Below, piece by piece: positions 54,227-61,725 of a DNA stretch of 64,000 nucleotides. How positions within the stretch are numbered: position 1 is the stretch's first letter; every line of letters begins with the position of its first letter. Below the pieces are notes generated by a model. The model was not told where the DNA came from and ran no database searches. It saw only the letters and a list, made by a program, of their open reading frames with translations. The translations under genes were made by a program, and so were the position numbers. Source of the DNA: Blastomonas aquatica. Its GTDB lineage: Bacteria; Pseudomonadota; Alphaproteobacteria; Sphingomonadales; Sphingomonadaceae. The DNA lies in the NCBI RefSeq assembly GCF_014639875.1, contig NZ_BMGD01000001.1, positions 372,001 to 436,000 of the forward strand, given 5' to 3'.

Positions 54227-56338
54227 TCAACCGCGCGAGAAGGAATGTTCGGCCTGGGGCGCGCGGTACTGAGTCTGCCCGCCAACGGTGGCGACCACCT
54301 CGACCGGCTTGTCGTCGGGCAGCTCGCGGAACGAGAGCACCGGCGTATCGGGGAAGCGCGGGCGCAGCAGGTCGGCCAGCGGCTTGCGCGCCAGCGGCGA
54401 TGTGACCAGCGCATAGTTGCGCTGTTCGAGCATCAGCGGACGCGCGGCCTGCTCGATCGCGCCGAGGATGCGCTGCGCCAGACCCGGTTCGATCGGGAAG
54501 GAAGCATCCCCAGCCACCCGCAGCGACTGTGCGAGCAAAGTCTCGAGCTCGGCATCGAGCGTTACCACGGGTAGCGGCAGGTTCACCGGCACCAGCGACT
54601 GGATGATGATCGATCCGATCCGCTGACGCACGCCTTCGACGATTTGCGCAACACTGGTGCCCTCGCCTGCTGCCTCGACCATCGCCGAGCAGATCCGGCG
54701 GAAGTCCTTGAGCGGAACGCCTTCGCGCAGGAGTTCGCGGCACACGGCAGAGATGGTGAACAGCGACAGCGGCTGCGGGGTCAGGCCATCGACAAGTTCG
54801 GGCGAGCTTTCCTTGAGCGTTTCGAGCAGCTTTTTGGTTTCGTCCATGCCGAACAGTTGCGCGGCATTGAGGCGGACCATCTGGTTGAGATGGGTTGCCA
54901 TCACGGTGGCGGCATCGACCACGGTGTAGCCGACGACGATCGCCTCGGCACGCAGGTCGGCAGGAATCCAGACTGCGTCCATGCCGAAGGTTGGGTCCTT
55001 GCATGCCCGGCCACTGATCGGCGTGTCGATATCGCCGCTGTCGAGCGCAAGCAGGTCGTCGGGCCAGATTTCGTCTTCGGCAACGATCGTGCCGCCGATG
55101 GTGATGCGATAGCTGTTGGCGGGCAGGCTCATGTCGTCCTTGATCCGCACCAGCGGAATGACGAAGCCCAGCTCCTTGGATATCTGCTTGCGGATGCCAG
55201 TGACGCGGCGCATCAGCGGCGCATCGCGGCGTTCATCAACCAACGGCACCAGGCCATAGCCGACATCGATACCCAGCATCGCGCCGTCGGATACGTCCTG
55301 CCAGTCGATGGCGTTGGGGTTTTCCGGCGCTGCGGGGGCGGCGTCCTCGACCACCGGCGGCTTGGGCCGCGACAGCTTCCACGCGATAAACCCGGCAACA
55401 GCGGCCGCAGGCAGGATGATCATGTGCGGCATTCCAGGGAGCAGCCCCATGATGCCCAGGATCGCAGCGACCGGAACCCAGGCCTTGGCGATGCCGAACT
55501 GGCCCGAAATCTGGCCGGGAAGATCGAAAGGGGAATTGACGCGGGTGACGATCGAGGCGGCGGCGATCGACAGCAGCAGCGCAGGGACCTGTGCCACCAG
55601 CGCGTCGCCGATGGCGAGCATGGTGTAATTGGATGCCGCTTCGCTGATCGACAGGCCGTGGCTGACCATCCCCAGGATGATGCCGCCGATGATGTTGACG
55701 ACTAGGATCAGTACGCCTGCGACCGCATCACCCTTCACGAACTTGGAGGCGCCGTCCATCGAACCGTAGAAATCGGCTTCGGTGGCGACCTCGACCCGGC
55801 GGGCTTTGGCTTCATCGGGAGTCATCAGGCCGGCGTTGAGATCGGCGTCGATTGCCATCTGCTTGCCGGGCATCGCATCGAGGGTGAAACGCGCCGACAC
55901 TTCGGACACGCGGCCCGCGCCCTTGGTGATGACGACGAGGTTGATAATCATCAAAATCGCGAACACGAAGATGCCGACGATATAGTCGCCGCCGATCAGC
56001 AGGCTGCCGAACGCCTCGATGACATGCCCTGCCGCCGCGCCGCCCTCATGACCGTTGACCAGCACGACACGGGTCGAGGCGACGTTGAGCCCGAGACGCA
56101 GCAGCGTCGCGAACAGCAGCACCGTGGGGAAGCTGGAAAAGTCGAGCGGCTTGGTAACGTTGAGCGCGACCATCAGCACCGCAAGGCTGATCATGATGTT
56201 GAAGATAAACCCGATGTCGAGCACCAGTGCAGGCACCGGCAGGATCAGGAACACCACCAGCAGCAGCGTCGTCAACGGCAGGATCGCGCCGCGCGACATC
56301 GCTAGGATACTGCCAAGCTTGGAGGGGGCAGGTGTCAT
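54227..56338 (-). CDS. flhA: Flagellar export gate protein FlhA
   Basis: The product has 703 residues, typical length. Eight hydrophobic segments occupy the first half, with conserved loops FNIMISLAVLMVALNVTKPLDFSSFPTVLLFATLLRLGLNVASTR and RVSEVSARFTLDAMPGKQMAIDADLNAGLMTPDEAKARR. The cytosolic half (from about residue 330) is the nonameric docking ring for chaperones. It is located 5 bp after the transglycosylase gene. No flhF or flhG follows. Confidence 0.94.
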   Translation of the reverse strand: MTPAPSKLGSILAMSRGAILPLTTLLLVVFLILPVPALVLDIGFIFNIMISLAVLMVALNVTKPLDFSSFPTVLLFATLLRLGLNVASTRVVLVNGHEGGAAAGHVIEAFGSLLIGGDYIVGIFVFAILMIINLVVITKGAGRVSEVSARFTLDAMPGKQMAIDADLNAGLMTPDEAKARRVEVATEADFYGSMDGASKFVKGDAVAGVLILVVNIIGGIILGMVSHGLSISEAASNYTMLAIGDALVAQVPALLLSIAAASIVTRVNSPFDLPGQISGQFGIAKAWVPVAAILGIMGLLPGMPHMIILPAAAVAGFIAWKLSRPKPPVVEDAAPAAPENPNAIDWQDVSDGAMLGIDVGYGLVPLVDERRDAPLMRRVTGIRKQISKELGFVIPLVRIKDDMSLPANSYRITIGGTIVAEDEIWPDDLLALDSGDIDTPISGRACKDPTFGMDAVWIPADLRAEAIVVGYTVVDAATVMATHLNQMVRLNAAQLFGMDETKKLLETLKESSPELVDGLTPQPLSLFTISAVCRELLREGVPLKDFRRICSAMVEAAGEGTSVAQIVEGVRQRIGSIIIQSLVPVNLPLPVVTLDAELETLLAQSLRVAGDASFPIEPGLAQRILGAIEQAARPLMLEQRNYALVTSPLARKPLADLLRPRFPDTPVLSFRELPDDKPVEVVATVGGQTQYRAPQAEHSFSRG

Positions 56339-56343
56339 GCAGT

Positions 56344-57141
56344 TCAGGCTCCCATCGACGCGAGCAGCATGTAAGCCAGCCGCGCATTGTCATTGCCGCC
56401 CAGCGAGGCGGAATTGTCTGGTCGTGTGGCGCGCGCGCTGGCGAGCCGGACATAATCGGCAGGTTGCACCTGCGGCAGGTCATTGCCCTCGCGCGGCAAG
56501 CGGCTGCCGCCGGCGCCTGCCGCCCCGCCGAGCTTGTCGGCAAATCGGCCGCGGATCTCGGCAAAGCTGCGGGGGCTGCCCGAGCGATCGAAGAAGATGG
56601 CGCGATTGGCGTTGGCTGCGCGCCCGAATTGCGGGGCAGCTGCGGCATCGGGATTGGCATCGTGCGCGCTGAGAAACTGTCGCGCCCCCTCCGGGCCCAG
56701 GAAATGCGCGAGATAAAGGTCGACCGGTGCGGCTTGGCGACCCAGGCTACCCTCAAGGTACTGGCGGTTGTCGGAAGCAAATTCGCCCGCCATCAAGGCT
56801 GCAACTTCGGGGTTCTTGCGAAGTGCGAGGATCGCCTGGCGGGTTTCTGTATCGGCGACGCGGTAACGGCCCCTGCCATCGCGCTGGATTGCGTTTGCCG
56901 CCCAGTCCAGCCCATGCTTGGTACCGTGCTTCTCGACGACGCCAAGCCAGCTTTGATCGATGAACTGGTACAACCCGGTGGCCGAGGAGGTCGAGGCCTT
57001 GGCATCGGGATTCATCCCGCTTTCGATGCGCGCCTGGCCCATCAGATAGGTAAAATCGACCCCCGTACGGCGCGCGGATGCAGCAATCGCGCGGGTAACG
57101 CGATCTCCACTGTTGCCGACACTGCCAAGATACGAGGACAA
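56344..57141 (-). CDS. Flagellar lytic transglycosylase (SLT domain)
   Basis: The product has 265 residues from a TTG at 57141 with ribosome site GGAG (57151-57154). The longer frame starts with TTG at 57180, but that codon lies inside the -12 element of the sigma-54 promoter at 57176-57191 and upstream of the predicted transcript start, so it cannot be used. The SLT domain shows YLMGQARIESGMNPDAKASTSSATGLYQFIDQSWL with the catalytic glutamate of ESGMNP. The enzyme probably opens peptidoglycan for the rod, the task of FlgJ in enteric bacteria. It has no clear signal peptide, so it may be exported by the flagellar system itself. Confidence 0.83.
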   Translation of the reverse strand: MSSYLGSVGNSGDRVTRAIAASARRTGVDFTYLMGQARIESGMNPDAKASTSSATGLYQFIDQSWLGVVEKHGTKHGLDWAANAIQRDGRGRYRVADTETRQAILALRKNPEVAALMAGEFASDNRQYLEGSLGRQAAPVDLYLAHFLGPEGARQFLSAHDANPDAAAAPQFGRAANANRAIFFDRSGSPRSFAEIRGRFADKLGGAAGAGGSRLPREGNDLPQVQPADYVRLASARATRPDNSASLGGNDNARLAYMLLASMGA

Positions 57142-57175
57142 AACGCGGGTCTCCAAGGTTTCTGGAGAAGGTATC

Positions 57176-57191
57176 AGCAAGAGCTGTGCCA
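57176..57191 (-). promoter_or_regulatory. Sigma-54 promoter of the transglycosylase-flhA-fliA operon
   Basis: On the minus strand TGGCACAGCTCTTGCT matches -24/-12 with one deviation (A for G after TGGCAC). It places fliA under sigma-54 control. Confidence 0.82.
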
Positions 57192-57384
57192 GTTTTTCGG
57201 GGGGCTGGTCTCAAAAGCCCTCCCCCTCGATGGGGGAGGGTTGGGTGGGGGTGTTCTCTCCGGATTGCGCACCGGTTCGATACCGCATAGTCGGCGCCCG
57301 GCCGCACCATCACCCTCACCGCTGCGACTAAGGCAGCAAGCTGCCAAGTCTCGCTGCCTCTCCCATCAAGGGAGAAGCCTCATA

Positions 57385-57421
57385 TAAAAAAGCCCTCCAT
57401 CCCGCGAGGGATGGAGGGCTT
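57385..57421 (-). terminator. Rho-independent terminator of flgM-flgN
   Basis: On the minus strand GCCCTCCATCCC, loop TCGC, GGGATGGAGGGC, then TTTTTT. It stands 22 bp after the flgN-like stop. The remaining sequence to the transglycosylase promoter (57192-57384) is palindromic filler without a gene. Confidence 0.88.
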
Positions 57422-57442
57422 GCCCCACGTTATCTCAAAGCG

Positions 57443-57751
57443 TTACACCCGGCGGACAGGCGCACTGTAGGTGGCGCCGGCCTCATCGCCCTGGATCGCG
57501 GCGACGCGGCGATCAACATGGTCGCGCAGGAAGCGCAGCCGCTGGGCAGCGGCGGTGTTGAATTTCAGCAGGCTGTCGAGCTGGCTGCGGGTGCTGGTAT
57601 CGGCCCGCAACACGCCCTGCGTGCGCAGCGCATCGGTGATGCCGCCCAAATCACGCGTATGCGCGATCATCGCTGCGGTATCGCCCGAATCGAGCGCGGC
57701 AATCAGCGCGCTTTGCGTGTCGGCGAACCGCTCAAGCAGATCGGCCTGCAT
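57443..57751 (-). CDS. FlgN-like export chaperone
   Basis: The product has 102 residues, predicted all-helical. Clear identity with FlgN is not visible; the call rests on size, helical composition and position directly behind flgM, with the stop and start sharing one base (TGATG). FlgN-type chaperones guard the hook-filament junction proteins FlgK and FlgL. A terminator follows. Confidence 0.6.
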   Translation of the reverse strand: MQADLLERFADTQSALIAALDSGDTAAMIAHTRDLGGITDALRTQGVLRADTSTRSQLDSLLKFNTAAAQRLRFLRDHVDRRVAAIQGDEAGATYSAPVRRV

Positions 57752-58038
57752 CAGTTGGCAACTCCGCCAAGGTCGAGTTCGATCATCTTGGCCGCGAGCT
57801 TTTCGGCATCGATGACATAGCTGCCATTGGCAAGCGCCTCGCGGATCGCGGCCACGCGGCCTTCGTCGATCGGCGCGGATGCAGCTGCAGTCTGCGCAAA
57901 GCTGATGGTGGTGGGCGCGTTGCGGACAGTGTTGTCCGACGCGGCAGCGGTTGCTGCGGCTTCAACGGCCTTTTCGGTTGCACCGCCCTTGCGGGTCGCA
58001 CCGATAGCCGGACTGCCATATGCGGTAATACGGGACAT
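57751..58038 (-). CDS. flgM: Anti-sigma-28 factor FlgM
   Basis: The product has 95 residues from the ATG at 58038; the ATG at 58062 would add eight residues. The C-terminal FlgM signature is PIDEGRVAAIREALANGSYVIDAEKLAAKMIELDL. FlgM binds FliA until it is exported through the finished hook. The sigma-28 promoter at 58075-58101 makes it part of the regulon it restrains. Confidence 0.9.
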   Translation of the reverse strand: MSRITAYGSPAIGATRKGGATEKAVEAAATAAASDNTVRNAPTTISFAQTAAASAPIDEGRVAAIREALANGSYVIDAEKLAAKMIELDLGGVAN

Positions 58039-58074
58039 GGAATTTAGACCTCGTTCTAGCATGACTTACGTCCT

Positions 58075-58101
58075 TTAACGGCCTTGGCCTGGCTTGCTTA
58101 A
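58075..58101 (-). promoter_or_regulatory. Sigma-28 (FliA) promoter of flgM
   Basis: On the minus strand TTAAGCAA, 11 bases, GCCGTTAA, identical in layout to the fliC and fliD promoters. Confidence 0.83.
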
Positions 58102-58170
58102 GGCGAATTTTTGACAAAAGGTTAATGCGGTTTTGGCCGGCATGGTGAACCGATTGGTCACCAGGGATTC

Positions 58171-58743
58171 CTAGTTGCTCAGGATCGTCGCGCGGCCGGG
58201 TTCGACGATCCGTACGAAGATGGGCTTGCCCCTGGGCTCGTCGCGCACGGGAATGACCTCGCCGACGCGGCCGTCCCTGTCGGCGATCATCACCCTCGAA
58301 AGCGAGAACATCGGTCGATCGACGGTGAGTAGGATCGGCTCGCCGCGCTTGATGCCTTCCTGACCCATTCCCGCAGCGCCGCGCTGCTGGGGGGCGCGTG
58401 TTGCCACCGACTGCGCAGGTTCGGCGCTCAGATCGAGCGGGACGCGGATCCGCCAGCCCAGGGTCGGGCAGCGCACAGCAGCTGCACCCATATCGGGCCC
58501 GGTGATCTCGAGCGCCACCGGGCAGGCCTTGAGCCTGAGGCGGCGGTCAACCAGTGCGCGCGCACCCCCGGGCTGTCCGACTTCGGCGCCCATCGTGGCG
58601 GCGACCAGTATATCGATGTCGCCCAAATTCTGTATCCCCTGAGCCTGGGCCTGCGCCATTGCCGGGACCGGCGCGGCGAGAATAGCGCCCAGCAGCACGG
58701 GCGTCAGCAGCCCTGGGGTCAGCACGGATTTGAAAGCAAGCAT
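58171..58743 (-). CDS. flgA: Flagellar P-ring assembly chaperone FlgA
   Basis: The product has 190 residues with a signal peptide (LLTPVLLGAILAAPVPAMAQA). The SAF-like C-terminal domain follows (KRGEPILLTVDRPMFSLSRVMIADRDGRVGEVIPVRD, KPIFVRIVEPGRATI). FlgA assists FlgI polymerisation around the rod in the periplasm. A sigma-54 promoter ends 34 bp before the start. Confidence 0.87.
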   Translation of the reverse strand: MLAFKSVLTPGLLTPVLLGAILAAPVPAMAQAQAQGIQNLGDIDILVAATMGAEVGQPGGARALVDRRLRLKACPVALEITGPDMGAAAVRCPTLGWRIRVPLDLSAEPAQSVATRAPQQRGAAGMGQEGIKRGEPILLTVDRPMFSLSRVMIADRDGRVGEVIPVRDEPRGKPIFVRIVEPGRATILSN

Positions 58744-58777
58744 AACACGGTCCTTTGATGACTGTCGGCCCAGTCAC

Positions 58778-58793
58778 AGCAAGGTCCGTGCCA
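58778..58793 (-). promoter_or_regulatory. Sigma-54 promoter of flgA
   Basis: On the minus strand TGGCACGGACCTTGCT matches the -24/-12 consensus fully. It lies just after the motB-like stop codon. Confidence 0.85.
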
Positions 58794-58801
58794 GACTGCG
58801 G

Positions 58802-59284
58802 CTATCGCGCGCGATCCTTGGCGCGCACAGTCAGCGTCACATCGCGGTGCCGAGCCTTTGCGCCGGCGCCCGGGCGCGCCAGATCAGGAACCATGTTGCT
58901 GTCGGCAATGCCCTGATCGGCGAGCACCCGCATGATTGCGGCGGTGCGCGCGGCGGCAAGCTCCCACCGATCCAGCCGCGATATGCCGACTTCTGCCACC
59001 ACCGGCACCGTGATGCCGACCTCGGCGGCCTGGGCCTTGATCCCCAATGCGGCGATTTTTGCGGAGCCGTCGGCACTCAACCGCGCATCTTGCGGCTCGA
59101 ACAGGCTGGCGAGAGGCAGAATGACCCGCTGTGCTGCTGCGTCTTTTTGCGGGCTGAACGTGTCGACCAGCGCGTCTGCCACCACCGTATGCCGATCGCC
59201 CACGCTGGCGATCATGGCCATGACCCCGGTCATGATGAGGGCAAGGTCGAGGAACGAGACAGTGCTGCGCTGGGCCGGGGTCAT
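58802..59284 (-). CDS. Compact MotB-like stator protein
   Basis: The product has only 160 residues; MotB is usually 250-310. One membrane segment near the N-terminus (VSFLDLALIMTGVMAMIASVGD) holds an aspartate at the position of the ion-binding Asp of MotB. The C-terminal part (ISRLDRWELAAARTAAIMRVLADQGIADSNMV) follows the OmpA/MotB peptidoglycan-binding pattern of D-x-x-x-L-x-x-x-R. The linker and plug are very short. The ATG overlaps the motA stop (59281-59284). ExbD/TolR-like function is the alternative. Confidence 0.72.
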   Translation of the reverse strand: MTPAQRSTVSFLDLALIMTGVMAMIASVGDRHTVVADALVDTFSPQKDAAAQRVILPLASLFEPQDARLSADGSAKIAALGIKAQAAEVGITVPVVAEVGISRLDRWELAAARTAAIMRVLADQGIADSNMVPDLARPGAGAKARHRDVTLTVRAKDRAR

Positions 59285-59982
59285 GAGGGGACGGCAGGCG
59301 TTCGTGCAGCGTGCGGCTCTTCGGTCGCCACATAAAGTCCATTGGCGGTGATATCGGGATACTCCCGTCGGCCGATCTCGATCAGACGCCGTGCTACGTC
59401 CTCTTCCCAGCCGATCTGTTCGCCCGCGATCCGCGCGAGGCGCTGGGCAATAGGTCCGGCGATCAGGTTGGACAGCACCAGCCCGTATAAAGTGGTCAGC
59501 AACGCAACCGCCATCGCCCGGCCGATCGAGGCGGCGTCCGACACATTGCCGAACAGCAAGATCAGGCCGATTACCGTTCCGAGCATCCCCATCGCGGGCG
59601 CGCAATCGGCAACATTTTCCCAGAAGCGGACCATTGCGGTCAGCCGCGCGCGGCGTTGCGCCCCCAGTCGCTGCATTGCGGCCTGAAACCCATCGAGCGA
59701 GCGATTGTTGGCCATCGCATCGGCAGCGGCGAGGACAAATGCTCCGCCCGCCTTGACCCGGTCGGCGCAGCTGACGCCTCGACGTTCGACGGTATGCTCG
59801 ATCCGCAGCACTGCGCGATGGCCTTCGTCGGCCTGGTCCTGGGTTTTCATCCACAGCTCGCGGCGCAGTGCGGAAAATCCGCTGAGCGCCGCCGCCGTGC
59901 CGTTCTGTATCCAGGCGACAGCAAAGCTTGCACCTGCGACGCAGCCCAGAGCCAGCGGGTCAAGAAAGGCGGCCATCGTCAT
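59281..59982 (-). CDS. motA: MotA/TolQ/ExbB-family stator protein
   Basis: The product has 233 residues from the ATG at 59982 (AGGA ribosome site); the upstream extension of the frame to 60219 is not protein-like. MotA-type features are the membrane segments LALGCVAGASFAVAWI and CAPAMGMLGTVIGLILLFGNVSDAASIGRAMAVALLTTLYGLVLSNLIAGPIAQRL, the latter containing the conserved proline-bearing helix pair, with a cytosolic loop between. With its partner it forms the ion channel that turns the rotor. It is divergent from flgB. Confidence 0.82.
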   Translation of the reverse strand: MTMAAFLDPLALGCVAGASFAVAWIQNGTAAALSGFSALRRELWMKTQDQADEGHRAVLRIEHTVERRGVSCADRVKAGGAFVLAAADAMANNRSLDGFQAAMQRLGAQRRARLTAMVRFWENVADCAPAMGMLGTVIGLILLFGNVSDAASIGRAMAVALLTTLYGLVLSNLIAGPIAQRLARIAGEQIGWEEDVARRLIEIGRREYPDITANGLYVATEEPHAARTPAVPS

Positions 59983-60015
59983 GATCTGTCCTGTAATCCT
60001 TCGATTGCCTGTACG

Positions 60016-60066
60016 GGCCAGATGCGCAGGCCAGATGTGCGGGCCAGTTGTGCAGGCCAGTGCGGC
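60016..60066. repeat. Four tandem copies of a 13-bp unit
   Basis: GGCCAGATGCGCA, GGCCAGATGTGCG, GGCCAGTTGTGCA and GGCCAGTGCGGC start at 60016, 60029, 60042 and 60055. They lie 34-84 bp before motA in the motA-flgB control region (59983-60264), which holds no gene. Confidence 0.8.
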
Positions 60067-60100
60067 AAAACCTTGCCGCCCGACCGGCAAGACCTTGCCG
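60063..60100. promoter_or_regulatory. Paired palindromes, candidate activator sites upstream of flgB
   Basis: CGGCAAAACCTTGCCG (60063-60078) and CGGCAAGACCTTGCCG (60085-60100) are inverted repeats with 6-bp arms. They are 22 bp apart, two helical turns, and end 75 bp before the flgB sigma-54 promoter. Confidence 0.65.
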
Positions 60101-60175
60101 TCTCGCTCGCCCACCCCGAACCGATCCTGTACCGGACCTGCCAAAACCCCAGTAAAACCGAGGGTTTCACCAAAA

Positions 60176-60191
60176 TGGCATGGGCATTGCT
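60176..60191 (+). promoter_or_regulatory. Sigma-54 promoter of the flgBCDEFG operon
   Basis: TGGCATGGGCATTGCT has the GG/GC spacing and the TTGCT end of the other three sigma-54 sites. The transcript would start about 62 bases before flgB. Confidence 0.82.
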
Positions 60192-60264
60192 TACCATCTA
60201 CGCGACGCAATTTGTCCATCGCTTATGACGGCAGGTGCAGCCATCGATTAAGAGGAATGGTCCC

Positions 60265-60615
60265 ATGGGGGCAGACAGGATTTTCGGAATGCACGGCACG
60301 GCGCTGCAGCTGCGATCGCAGCGGCTGTCGATGCTGGCATCGAACATCGCCAATGCCGCGACGCCCGGATACAAGGCGCGCGACCTGGATTTCGACAAGG
60401 CGATGCAGCGCGTGCAGGGCGGTGACAGCCTCGACGCGGCGCTCGGAACGAACGCCGGCTATCGCGTCCCGCTGCAGCCATCGATGGATGGCAACACCGT
60501 GGAGCTTTCCACCGAGCAGACATTGTTTGCCGAAAACGCCATCGGCTATTCGACCACCCTGTCGTTCCTCGAGGGCCGCGTCGCGACACTGACCCGCGCG
60601 ATCAAGGGAGAATAA
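60265..60615 (+). CDS. flgB: Flagellar proximal rod protein FlgB
   Basis: The product has 116 residues from the ATG at 60265 with ribosome site AGAGGA; the frame opens at 60235 without support. LQLRSQRLSMLASNIANAATPGYKARDLDFDKAM is the FlgB N-terminal rod signature. First gene of the flg operon. Confidence 0.93.
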   Translation: MGADRIFGMHGTALQLRSQRLSMLASNIANAATPGYKARDLDFDKAMQRVQGGDSLDAALGTNAGYRVPLQPSMDGNTVELSTEQTLFAENAIGYSTTLSFLEGRVATLTRAIKGE

Positions 60616-60618
60616 GCC

Positions 60619-61023
60619 ATGCCCGGTCCCATGAACATCTTCGACATCTCAGGCCGCGCGATGTCGGCGCAGCTGTCGCGGCTCAACACCACAGCATCGA
60701 ACCTGGCCAACGCCCGTACCACCTATGCAAGTGAGGCCGAGGCCTATCGCGCGATCAAGCCGGTGTTCAAGACCATCGAGGAAAGCCCCGGCGTTGCCAC
60801 CGTGCAGGTCGAAAAGGTGATCCAGTCCGACATCAAGCCGGTCAAGCGCCACGACCCGACCAACCCGATGGCCGATGGTGAAGGCTATGTCTGGGATGCC
60901 GGCGTCGACGAGACCGCAGAGCTGATCGATATGCTGGAGACCGCCCGGCAATACCAGAACAACGTGCAGGTGATGCAGACCGCAAAGTCGCTGATCCTCG
61001 ATACCGTAAGGATGGGCAAATGA
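60619..61023 (+). CDS. flgC: Flagellar proximal rod protein FlgC
   Basis: The product has 134 residues. IFDISGRAMSAQLSRLNTTASNLANARTTYASEAEAYRA opens the protein, and EGYVWDAGVDETAELIDMLETARQYQNNVQVMQTAKSLILDTVRMGK closes it, both typical of FlgC. It begins 3 bp after flgB. Confidence 0.94.
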   Translation: MPGPMNIFDISGRAMSAQLSRLNTTASNLANARTTYASEAEAYRAIKPVFKTIEESPGVATVQVEKVIQSDIKPVKRHDPTNPMADGEGYVWDAGVDETAELIDMLETARQYQNNVQVMQTAKSLILDTVRMGK

Positions 61024-61673
61024 CGACGATTACGGGCGATTTTGTCGCTACCCAGGTAAAGAACGACAGCGTTGCAGCCAAGAACAGCCAGGATTCGCTT
61101 GGCCAGGCCGCGTTCCTGAAGCTGATGACCGCACAGCTGAAGTACCAGGACCCCTTCGATCCGGTCGACAACCAGGCGATGGTCGGACAGATGGCGCAGT
61201 TCAGCCAGGTCGCGGGCATTTCCGAGATGAATGCCTCGCTCAAGAACATCGCCGGAGCCTTCGGCACCTCGCGGCTGTCGGAAGCCGCCAATTTCATCGG
61301 TCGTTCGGTGCTGCAGGATGGCGACACCGCCTATGCCGACGCACAGGGCCGCTATCGCGGCGAGTTCACGTTGAGCGCGCCTGCAGCCGATGTCTCGGTC
61401 GAGTGGCTGAACCCTGCGGGCGAGGTCGTGCACACCCAGCGACTGGGCAAGCTTGAGGCGGGCAAGGTTCCGTTTGAACTGATCAGCCAGGATGATGCCG
61501 GCAACCCGGTCGATGCCGGCGCGCTTAAGGCACGGATCACCGGCGCTACCCCGTCCACGCTTGCCGTCTGGCTACCGGTAACCGCGGTCGAATCCAGCAG
61601 CACCGGGTCCGAGGCGATGCTGGTGACCCCTGCGGGCAACATATCAGCCACCAGCGCCAGACGCATCGCCTGA
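61020..61673 (+). CDS. flgD: Hook assembly protein FlgD
   Basis: The product has 217 residues. The N-terminal FlgD motif is LGQAAFLKLMTAQLKYQDPFDPVDNQAMVGQMAQFSQVAGISEMN; FlgD-type Tudor and Ig-like parts follow. It is the scaffold at the hook tip. The ATG overlaps the flgC stop (ATGA). Confidence 0.93.
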   Translation: MTTITGDFVATQVKNDSVAAKNSQDSLGQAAFLKLMTAQLKYQDPFDPVDNQAMVGQMAQFSQVAGISEMNASLKNIAGAFGTSRLSEAANFIGRSVLQDGDTAYADAQGRYRGEFTLSAPAADVSVEWLNPAGEVVHTQRLGKLEAGKVPFELISQDDAGNPVDAGALKARITGATPSTLAVWLPVTAVESSSTGSEAMLVTPAGNISATSARRIA

Positions 61674-61725
61674 TCGCGGTCCTGTTCACCTCATCTGTCC
61701 AAGTTTTACTGAGGAGTAAGCTCAC

